DNA of 12,827 nt, from positions 1 through 12,827 of the forward strand of contig JAQBEX010000093.1 of the NCBI GenBank assembly GCA_032123675.1. The letters are read 5' to 3'. A program made the translations under genes and the position numbers. Source of the DNA: Prado023 sp032123675 (GTDB taxonomy: Bacteria; Actinomycetota; Actinomycetes; S36-B12; CAIYMF01). The notes below the pieces were generated by a model. The model saw nothing but the letters and a program-made list of their open reading frames with translations, was not told the origin of the DNA and ran no database searches. This document shows positions 5,361-11,510 of this stretch, piece after piece. Numbering within the stretch: position 1 is the first letter of the stretch; the number at the start of each line of letters is the position of its first letter.

Positions 5361-8210
5361 ATGGCCACCAAGTCACCTGCGCGCGCCGGCACGTCGGGTG
5401 CCGCCAAGACCTCCCGGGGCGGCAGCCGCACGGGATCGACCCGATCCACGTCGTCCCGAGGGACACCGACCAGATCGGTGCCACGCACGGCGCCCAAGCA
5501 GGTCGCCCGTCGCCAACCGGGCCCGATCGCGAGGTTCGTGCGCGGGCTGGCACGCCTGCTCACGCGCATCTGGCTGCTCGTCGCCGCCACGCTGGGCGGC
5601 GTGAGTCGAGCGGTCGGGCGAGGCGCCCGCGAGGTCGACGCCACCCATCGCCGGGACGGGATCGGCCTGCTGCTGTTCACGGTGACGATCGTGGTCGCCG
5701 CAGTCACGTGGTTCTCGATCGACGGCTGGCTCACGGGCATCGTGACGTCCCTGGTCACCGGCGCGGTGGGCGCCCTGGATGTGGTGGTCCCGGTGCTGCT
5801 GTTCTGGGCCACGCTGCGCGTTCTGCGGCACCCCGATCAAGGGGCCAGCACAGGTCGCATCGCCATCGGCTGCGGCATCCTGATCATCTCAGTCGCGGGT
5901 ATCTGGGCCCTGATCCAAGGGGCTCCGAACCCCAGCGACGGCACCGAGGCGATGCGGGCCGCCGGCGGGTGGGTCGGATGGCTCGTGACCGCGCCGATCG
6001 TGTCCGCGGTCGGTACCTGGCTGGCGTACCTGTGGCTGGTCGCACTCATGGGGTTCGGCCTGCTCGTGGTCACCGCGACCCCCATCCACGCTGTCCCGGA
6101 CCGCCTGCGCGCGGTCTGGGACTGGGTGCTGCTGCGCCGCGTTGGCGCGCACGGCACCGACGCTGCGGACCCGCCCGCCGGGGACATGGCCGTCGACGGC
6201 CGCGCCAAGCACGCTGCCCTCGCTGCGGACGAGGAGTCCGAGGACGCCGATGCTGCAGAGTCGGACAGTGCTGCGCCAGATGCCGACGGCGCGTCGGGCG
6301 CCGAGAGCCCAACTCCGCCGGCCTCTGCGAAACCGACTGGGGCTGCCGGGCTCAAGGGCCGTGTGATGGTCGCCCTGCGCGGTCTGCGGCGGCCGAAGAA
6401 GTCCGCGGACGTCCCCGCCTACGACGGCCCGCTGGACGGTGACCAGGCGTTCGTGTCGGCCGTCGCGACAGCACCCGATGACGAGGACGGCACAGTTGAG
6501 GACGCCACACTCGTCGACCAGGCCCTGCCCACCGACCCGGACGCTGCTGCCGCGGACGGCGCTCACGACATGACCGTCCAGGTCGCCGCGGTGTCCGGCG
6601 ACGCAACCCCCGAGGAGTCCGGTGCCGATCCGGCACTGGCCTCCCTGGTGGCCACCGTGACCCCGGAGGCTGAGGGCGCACCGGTGACCAAGCACAACAC
6701 GGTCGCAGTCTCGCGCCCTGAGCAGTTGCGGCTGCCGGGCGCTCCCGACTACCGACTCCCGGCGCCCACCGCGCTCAAGGCTGGATCGGCGCCCAAGTCG
6801 CGCAGCGCCTCGAACGACCGCGTTGTTGCGTCGCTGACCGACGTCCTGACGCAGTTCGAGATCGATGCCCAGGTCACGGGCTACATGCGCGGCCCGACAG
6901 TCACCCGCTACGAGGTCGAGCTGGGCCAGAGCGTCAAGGTCGAGCGTGTCACCGCGCTGGCCAAGAACATCTCCTACGCAGTCGCGACCGCCGATGTGCG
7001 GATCCTCTCGCCGATCCCGGGCAAGAGTGCCATCGGGATCGAGATCCCGAACAGCGACCGCGAGATGGTCTCCCTGGGCGACACGTTGCGCGCCCCCTCC
7101 GCCCAGTCCGACCACCACCCGTTGCTCGTCGGACTCGGCAAGGACGTCGAGGGCGGCTATGTGTGCGCCAACCTCGCGAAGATGCCGCACATCCTCGTGG
7201 CCGGCGCGACCGGCGCGGGCAAGTCCAGCTGCATCAACGCCCTGGTGACCAGCATCCTGATGCGGGCCACGCCGTCCGAGGTGCGCATGGTCCTGGTCGA
7301 TCCCAAGCGCGTCGAGATGACGGCCTACGAGGGCATCCCGCACCTCATCACCCCGATCATCACCAATCCGAAGAAGGCCGCCGAGGCCCTGCAGTGGGTC
7401 GTGCGCGAGATGGACGCCCGCTACGACGACCTCGCCCACTTCGGCTTCCGGCACATCGATGACTTCAATCGCGCGGTGCGCTCCGGCGCGCTGGCCGTGC
7501 CCCCAGAGTCCGATCGCGTGCTGGCGCCGTACCCGTACCTGCTGATCATCGTCGACGAGCTGGCGGACCTGATGATGGTCGCTCCCCGGGACGTGGAGGA
7601 GTCGATTGTCCGGATCACGCAGCTGGCGCGCGCGGCCGGCATCCACCTGGTCCTTGCCACCCAACGGCCCAGCGTTGACGTCGTCACCGGGCTGATCAAG
7701 GCCAACGTGCCCTCCCGCCTGGCCTTCGCCACCTCCAGCCAGACCGACAGCCGGGTCATCCTCGACCAGACCGGGGCCGAGGCGCTGGTTGGGCAGGGCG
7801 ATGGCCTGTTCCTGCCGATGGGCGCATCGAAGCCGATGCGGATCCAGGGGGCGTTCGTACCGGAGTCCGAGATCCGGTCGGTCGTGGCGCACGTGAAGAA
7901 GCAGATGTCGGTCCAGTACCGCGAAGACGTCCTGACCGAGGCCAGCGCCAAGCACGAGATCGAGGATGAGGTCGGCGCCGACCTCGACCTGCTGATTGCA
8001 GCCACGGAACTCGTCGTGACCACCCAGTTCGGCTCGACGTCGATGCTGCAGCGCAAGCTCCGCGTGGGCTTCGCCAAGGCCGGTCGGCTGATGGACCTGA
8101 TGGAGTCCCGGGGCATCGTGGGACCCTCGGAGGGCTCGAAGGCCCGCGACGTGCTGATCAAGTCTGATGACCTGGACCAGGTGCTCGCCGACCTGCAGCA
8201 CGGCAGTTGA
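5361..8210 (+). CDS. ftsK: DNA translocase FtsK/SpoIIIE family
   Basis: FtsK is a septal, membrane-anchored hexameric ATPase that pumps chromosomal DNA during division and supports dimer resolution. The 949-residue product begins with a basic Ser/Thr/Arg-rich region (1-98). About four membrane helices follow between residues 100 and 240. A long Ala/Asp/Glu-rich linker (about 270-480) comes next, then the motor domain. Walker A is GATGAGKS at 615-622 (K621, S622), and Walker B is LLIIVDE ending at D732-E733. LATQRPSVDVVTGLIKAN is the usual FtsK segment after it. The C-terminal winged-helix gamma domain, which reads polar DNA motifs, spans about 872-945. Total length is typical for actinobacteria. 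Downstream rimO begins 27 bases later with its own likely promoter. Confidence 0.97.
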   Translation: MATKSPARAGTSGAAKTSRGGSRTGSTRSTSSRGTPTRSVPRTAPKQVARRQPGPIARFVRGLARLLTRIWLLVAATLGGVSRAVGRGAREVDATHRRDGIGLLLFTVTIVVAAVTWFSIDGWLTGIVTSLVTGAVGALDVVVPVLLFWATLRVLRHPDQGASTGRIAIGCGILIISVAGIWALIQGAPNPSDGTEAMRAAGGWVGWLVTAPIVSAVGTWLAYLWLVALMGFGLLVVTATPIHAVPDRLRAVWDWVLLRRVGAHGTDAADPPAGDMAVDGRAKHAALAADEESEDADAAESDSAAPDADGASGAESPTPPASAKPTGAAGLKGRVMVALRGLRRPKKSADVPAYDGPLDGDQAFVSAVATAPDDEDGTVEDATLVDQALPTDPDAAAADGAHDMTVQVAAVSGDATPEESGADPALASLVATVTPEAEGAPVTKHNTVAVSRPEQLRLPGAPDYRLPAPTALKAGSAPKSRSASNDRVVASLTDVLTQFEIDAQVTGYMRGPTVTRYEVELGQSVKVERVTALAKNISYAVATADVRILSPIPGKSAIGIEIPNSDREMVSLGDTLRAPSAQSDHHPLLVGLGKDVEGGYVCANLAKMPHILVAGATGAGKSSCINALVTSILMRATPSEVRMVLVDPKRVEMTAYEGIPHLITPIITNPKKAAEALQWVVREMDARYDDLAHFGFRHIDDFNRAVRSGALAVPPESDRVLAPYPYLLIIVDELADLMMVAPRDVEESIVRITQLARAAGIHLVLATQRPSVDVVTGLIKANVPSRLAFATSSQTDSRVILDQTGAEALVGQGDGLFLPMGASKPMRIQGAFVPESEIRSVVAHVKKQMSVQYREDVLTEASAKHEIEDEVGADLDLLIAATELVVTTQFGSTSMLQRKLRVGFAKAGRLMDLMESRGIVGPSEGSKARDVLIKSDDLDQVLADLQHGS

Positions 8211-8224
8211 GCCCGGGTCTGGCC

Positions 8225-8230
8225 TAGGGT
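8225..8230 (+). promoter_or_regulatory. -10 box TAGGGT, leaderless geometry before rimO
   Basis: TAGGGT lies 15 bases after the ftsK stop and exactly six bases before GTG 8237. GCAGGG in the gap could also act as a weak ribosome binding site if transcription reads through from ftsK, so both modes of initiation are possible. Confidence 0.5.
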
Positions 8231-8236
8231 GCAGGG

Positions 8237-9697
8237 GTGAGCAGCACGCGGGTGGCCCTGGTGACCTTGGGGTGCGCCCGCAACGAGGTGGACTCCGAGG
8301 AGCTCGCCGGACGGCTGGCCGCGGAGGGCTTCGAACTGGTCGGTGACGCTGAGGACGCCGATGCTGTCCTGGTCAACACATGCGGCTTCATCGAGGCCGC
8401 CAAGCGCGAGTCCGTGGACGCCCTGCTGTCCGCGGGCGGGTCAACCCCTGCGGGTGGGCATCGGGCAGTGGTGGCCGTGGGCTGCATGGCCGAGCGCTAC
8501 GGGCAGGAGCTCGCCAATGAGCTGCCTGAGGCCGACGCTGTGCTCGGCTTCGACGACTACCCGGAGATCGCCGAGCGCCTGCGCGTCATCGTCGACGGCG
8601 GCTCGCTGACCAGCCACGTCCCGCGAGATCGTCGGACTCTCCTGCCGATGGCTCCCACCGACCGGCCGGGCGCGGGCGTGCACATCCCCGGTCACGCAGA
8701 GACCCCGGACCCGGGCCGCCTACCCGGCCCGGACGGGGGCTCAGACGTCGGGCCGGCGTGGATCCGGCGAAGGATGACATCCGGCCCGGTGGCCTCGGTG
8801 AAGATCGCATCCGGGTGTGACCGGCGCTGCGCATTCTGCGCGATCCCATCGTTCCGTGGCTCATTCGTGTCACGACCCGCACCCGACATCGCAACCGAGG
8901 CACGGTGGCTGGCCGACCAAGGGGTGCGCGAGCTCGTGCTGGTCAGCGAGAACTCCACCTCCTATGGCAAGGACCTGTCCGCTCCGAACGCGCTCGAGGA
9001 ATTGTTGGTCGAGCTCGGGACGGTGGACGGGATCGAACGGTTGCGGGTCTCGTACCTGCAGCCGGCCGAGGTCCGCCCCGGTCTGATCCGGACGATGCTG
9101 GACGTGCCCCGGGTCGCGGACTACTTCGACCTGAGCTTCCAGCACGCCAGCGGACCGCTGCTGCGCCGGATGCGGCGGTTCGGCGGGACCGACTCGTTCC
9201 TCGAACTGATCCAATCCATCCGGGCCGGCTCCCCGGGGGCGGGGATCCGCAGCAACGTGATCCTGGGCTTCCCCGGCGAGACCGAGGCCGACGTCGAGGA
9301 GCTCATCAGCTTCCTCGGCCAGGCCCAGATGGATGCCGTGGGGGTGTTCGGCTACTCCGATGAGGACGGCACGGAGGCGCTGGGGCTGTCCGGGAAGCTC
9401 GACGAGGCCGAGATCAGGTCCCGGGTCGGTGCGGTCAGCGACGTGGTGGACGAGGTCATGGCCCAACGCGCCGAGCAGCGGATCGGTGACGACGTCGAGG
9501 TCCTCGTCGAACACGTGGACGGCATGACCGCCGAGGGGCGCGCGGAGCACCAGGGTCCGGAGGACGGATCGACCGTGGTGCACCTGACGCCCGACCTGCG
9601 CGGACGCGTCGTCCCGGGGTCGATGCTCCGTGGCCGGGTCGTCGTCTCGGAGGGTGTGGACCTGCAGGCCGTGGAGGTGAGCGTTGTCCGGATCTGA
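8237..9697 (+). CDS. rimO: Ribosomal protein S12 methylthiotransferase RimO
   Basis: RimO is a radical-SAM enzyme that adds a methylthio group to a conserved Asp of ribosomal protein S12. The 486-residue product has the three N-terminal cysteines that hold the auxiliary Fe-S cluster (C13 in LGCARNE, C49 in NTCGF, C83 in VGCMAE). The radical-SAM motif is C194-X3-C198-X2-C201 in SGCDRRCAFCAIPSFRG, whose IPSFRG-x-x-VSR ending distinguishes RimO from MiaB. A C-terminal TRAM domain (about 415-486) contacts the substrate. A Pro/Gly-rich insert (about 135-180) precedes the radical-SAM core, as in other actinobacterial RimO. The 3' end overlaps pgsA by 14 bases, so the two are probably co-translated. 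Confidence 0.95.
   Translation: MSSTRVALVTLGCARNEVDSEELAGRLAAEGFELVGDAEDADAVLVNTCGFIEAAKRESVDALLSAGGSTPAGGHRAVVAVGCMAERYGQELANELPEADAVLGFDDYPEIAERLRVIVDGGSLTSHVPRDRRTLLPMAPTDRPGAGVHIPGHAETPDPGRLPGPDGGSDVGPAWIRRRMTSGPVASVKIASGCDRRCAFCAIPSFRGSFVSRPAPDIATEARWLADQGVRELVLVSENSTSYGKDLSAPNALEELLVELGTVDGIERLRVSYLQPAEVRPGLIRTMLDVPRVADYFDLSFQHASGPLLRRMRRFGGTDSFLELIQSIRAGSPGAGIRSNVILGFPGETEADVEELISFLGQAQMDAVGVFGYSDEDGTEALGLSGKLDEAEIRSRVGAVSDVVDEVMAQRAEQRIGDDVEVLVEHVDGMTAEGRAEHQGPEDGSTVVHLTPDLRGRVVPGSMLRGRVVVSEGVDLQAVEVSVVRI
9673..9680 (+). promoter_or_regulatory. Ribosome binding site supporting the TTG start of pgsA
   Basis: GGAGGTGA lies inside the end of rimO with its GGAGG core six bases before TTG 9684. 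The next in-frame start, ATG 9783, lacks a comparable site. Confidence 0.6.
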
Positions 9698-10556
9698 TCC
9701 GACCGACTCGTCGATCCCTCAGCCTGACCCGGCCTCGGCCGGGGCCGGCGAACCAGCGGCTCTGGAGCCCGACAAGCCGGAGATGTGGAGCCGCGAGCGG
9801 GTGGTCACCGGCTGGGCCCAGCTGTGGAACGTGCCGAACATGCTGACGCTGCTGCGGATCCTCATGATCCCGCTGTTCTGGTACCTGTTGATGTACGACG
9901 GTGGCGACAACGCGACCACCCGCATCGCTGCCACCGGAGTCTTCATGTTCGCCGCGTACACCGACTGGCTCGACGGGCACCTGGCCCGCAAGCAGGGGCT
10001 GGTCACCACGTTCGGCAAGATCGCCGACCCGCTCGCGGACAAGGCCCTGACCGGCGTGGCCTTCATCGGGCTCTCCGCGATCGGCGAGCTGTGGTGGTGG
10101 GTGACGATCCTGGTGATCGCCCGCGAGGTCGGTGTCACCCTGATCCGGTTCGTCGTGCTCAAGCACGGGGTCATCCCCGCCAGCCGGGGCGGCAAGGCCA
10201 AGACCGCGTCCCAGATGCTGGCCATCGTGCTGTTCCTGCTGCCGATCCCCGGGTCCTTGACCGTGCTCACCTGGATCCGTAACGCGGTGATGGCCAGCGC
10301 CGTGCTGCTCACGGCACTGACCGGGATCGACTACATCGACAAGGCGATCCGAACGCGCAGCGACTCCAAGTCAGACAAAGCCGACAAGGCCGCCCGCAGG
10401 GCCCGAGTTCAGGAGGCCACCGAGGGTCCGACCGGTGGGTCTTCCGGCGCTGACGGATCCGGTGGGTCTTCACGCGCCGGCGGGTCCGGTGGCGACGGAT
10501 CCGGTGGGTCTTCCGGGCCTGACGGGCACGCCACGTCGTCGGACTCCGCCCAGTGA
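9684..10556 (+). CDS. pgsA: CDP-diacylglycerol--glycerol-3-phosphate 3-phosphatidyltransferase
   Basis: PgsA makes phosphatidylglycerol phosphate from CDP-diacylglycerol and glycerol 3-phosphate in the membrane. The 290-residue product carries the complete CDP-alcohol phosphotransferase motif: D94-X2-D97-G98-X2-A101-R102-X8-G111-X3-D115-X3-D119. Several membrane helices lie between about residues 48 and 215. The start is TTG 9684, inside rimO, chosen for its strong GGAGGTGA site. It adds a Pro/Ala-rich lead of about 33 residues before the conserved part, so ATG 9783 remains possible. The last 50 residues form a Gly/Ser/Asp repeat not needed for catalysis. The related family includes phosphatidylinositol-phosphate synthases, but the locus (rimO-pgsA-cinA) favours PgsA. 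The stop overlaps the cinA start by four bases. Confidence 0.9.
   Translation: MSGSDPTDSSIPQPDPASAGAGEPAALEPDKPEMWSRERVVTGWAQLWNVPNMLTLLRILMIPLFWYLLMYDGGDNATTRIAATGVFMFAAYTDWLDGHLARKQGLVTTFGKIADPLADKALTGVAFIGLSAIGELWWWVTILVIAREVGVTLIRFVVLKHGVIPASRGGKAKTASQMLAIVLFLLPIPGSLTVLTWIRNAVMASAVLLTALTGIDYIDKAIRTRSDSKSDKADKAARRARVQEATEGPTGGSSGADGSGGSSRAGGSGGDGSGGSSGPDGHATSSDSAQ
10433..10530 (+). repeat. Imperfect direct repeats encoding a Gly/Ser/Asp tail in PgsA
   Basis: The 20-mer GACGGATCCGGTGGGTCTTC occurs identically at 10452-10471 and 10494-10513, and its last 13 bases (with one mismatch-free core CCGGTGGGTCTTC) also occur at 10433-10445. The repeats encode variants of GGSS-x-x-x-GS. Exact identity of long units within codons that could vary silently suggests recent duplication. 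Confidence 0.75.
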
Positions 10557-11107
10557 GTGGTGGGCCGACGCCGCCCGACCTGCATGAGACGGCCCACGAC
10601 CTGATCGCCGCCCTGGCTGCTGGCGGGGACAGCGTGGCTATCGCCGAGTCACTGACGGGCGGGCAGCTCGTGGCTGCGCTCACCTCCGTCCCGGGCTCCT
10701 CCCGCGTCGTGCGCGGGGCGGTCATCGCCTACGCACCGGACGTCAAGGTCTCGTTGCTGGCAGTCGAGGCCAACCTTCTCGACGCGCAGGGACCGGTGTG
10801 TGCTGAGGTCGCCGAGCAGATGGCCCGCGGCGCGCGGGTCGCCCTCGGTGCCAGCTACGGGGTGTCGACGACCGGCGAGGCTGGCCCGGAGTCGGCCAGC
10901 GGCCAGCCGGTCGGCACCGTGTACGTCGCGGTCGATGGACCCCGGGGACGCGCGTCGCGGGCATTTCGGTTCCCGGGCCCGCGCAGCGCGGTCCAGCTGG
11001 CAGCGGTGCGCGCCGCCCTGCACCTGCTGGCTGATTCGCGACCGGCTCCCGCGCCCAGCGCGGATGTCGCACCGGACCCGACAGACGACGGGAACAATCT
11101 GGACTGA
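10553..11107 (+). CDS. pncC: CinA C-terminal-domain protein, NMN amidohydrolase PncC type
   Basis: This family hydrolyses nicotinamide mononucleotide to nicotinate mononucleotide plus ammonia, in NAD salvage. The 184-residue product is the stand-alone CinA C-terminal domain; the N-terminal MoaB-like half found in full CinA is absent. The catalytic serine is S33 in IAESLTGGQLVAAL. SVPGSSRVVRGAVIAY, then TTGEAGPESASGQPVGTVYVAV and the closing helix RSAVQLAAVRAALHLL, match the family in order. The last 30 residues are a Pro/Asp-rich extension. The start is GTG 10553 in a GTGA overlap with the pgsA stop and has no Shine-Dalgarno sequence, so it probably depends on translational coupling. In Streptomyces the same gene is annotated cinA and also lies between pgsA and clgR. 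Confidence 0.9.
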   Translation: MSGGPTPPDLHETAHDLIAALAAGGDSVAIAESLTGGQLVAALTSVPGSSRVVRGAVIAYAPDVKVSLLAVEANLLDAQGPVCAEVAEQMARGARVALGASYGVSTTGEAGPESASGQPVGTVYVAVDGPRGRASRAFRFPGPRSAVQLAAVRAALHLLADSRPAPAPSADVAPDPTDDGNNLD

Positions 11108-11136
11108 CCGCGCGTTCAGGTGACAGGTGGCCGCAC

Positions 11137-11153
11137 TCGCGAGCGTCTCGCGA
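11137..11153. promoter_or_regulatory. Perfect 17-bp palindrome in the clgR promoter, candidate operator
   Basis: TCGCGAGCGTCTCGCGA has seven-base arms around CGT and ends directly at the -10 box of clgR, filling the -35 to -10 spacer region. ClgR is known to act on its own promoter in other actinobacteria, but the site does not match the CGCYNANRGCG form described for Corynebacterium. The bound regulator is therefore unknown. Confidence 0.45.
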
Positions 11154-11159
11154 TAGTCT
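11154..11159 (+). promoter_or_regulatory. -10 box TAGTCT of clgR
   Basis: TAGTCT fits TANNNT. The expected transcript start, about seven bases downstream, coincides with GTG 11166, giving a clgR leader of only about 20 bases that holds a clear ribosome binding site (GAAGGGA at 11174-11180). Confidence 0.5.
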
Positions 11160-11165
11160 GACCAC

Positions 11166-11192
11166 GTGAAGAGAAGGGAACGGTCATGGTGA
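11166..11192 (+). other. Candidate leaderless eight-codon upstream ORF overlapping the clgR start
   Basis: GTG 11166 lies six bases after the -10 box, as leaderless starts do elsewhere in the window. It opens GTG AAG AGA AGG GAA CGG TCA TGG TGA (peptide VKRRERSW), whose stop overlaps the clgR ATG at 11186 in another frame. Adjacent AGA and AGG are rare Arg codons in GC-rich actinobacteria, although they also form the clgR ribosome binding site, so the codons may be incidental. Confidence 0.3.
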
Positions 11193-11452
11193 TCCTGCGA
11201 CGGGTGGTCGGCGAGCAGTTGCGACGCCTGCGTCAGGACCAGGGCCGGACGCTGCGCGCTGTCAGCTCTGCCGCGCGTGTGTCCCTCGGGTACCTCTCGG
11301 AGATCGAGCGTGGCCAGAAGGAGCCCTCGAGCGAGCTGCTCGCGGCGATCTGCACTGCTCTCGATGTTCCGCTCTCCAGCTTGCTGCGCTCAGTCAGCGA
11401 TGAGGTCGCGTCAGCCGAGGCCGCAGAGGCGGCCGTGGTGCGCGCCGCCTGA
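11186..11452 (+). CDS. clgR: XRE-family transcriptional regulator ClgR
   Basis: ClgR activates clpP, clpC and related protease genes in actinobacteria. The 88-residue product starts MVILRRVVGEQLRRLRQDQG and holds a Cro/CI-type helix-turn-helix (about 10-64) whose recognition helix lies in RVSLGYLSEIERGQKEPSSE, the family signature. It ends AAVVRAA. In Streptomyces a terminal Ala-Ala on ClgR serves as a signal for its own degradation by ClpP, so the same may hold here. It is shorter than the roughly 107-112 residues known from Corynebacterium and Mycobacterium tuberculosis; the missing part is the linker after the DNA-binding domain. The start is ATG 11186 with GAAGGGA upstream. Its convergent neighbour is lhr; the pspA gene that follows clgR in mycobacteria is absent. 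Confidence 0.92.
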   Translation: MVILRRVVGEQLRRLRQDQGRTLRAVSSAARVSLGYLSEIERGQKEPSSELLAAICTALDVPLSSLLRSVSDEVASAEAAEAAVVRAA

Positions 11453-11465
11453 CCAAGGCCAGGTA

Positions 11466-11510
11466 CGCCTAGCACTCCGATTTCGCCTAGTGCGCCCAGT
11501 GCGCCTAGCG
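11466..11510. repeat. 9-bp tandem repeat at the clgR/lhr convergent junction
   Basis: Five nine-base units (CGCCTAGCA, CTCCGATTT, CGCCTAGTG, CGCCCAGTG, CGCCTAGCG) run between the two stops, with CGCCTAG in three of them. On the minus strand the repeat puts TAG in the lhr frame at 11505-11507, 11487-11489 and 11469-11471. No strong hairpin terminator is visible, so this repeat is the only structured DNA in the 52-base gap. Confidence 0.5.

Noticed and set aside
5889..8201. A 770-codon open frame on the minus strand opposite ftsK
   Set aside because: It is antisense to an ftsK with intact Walker motifs. Its His/Arg/Gly/Asp-heavy composition is the usual by-product of GC-rich codon use.
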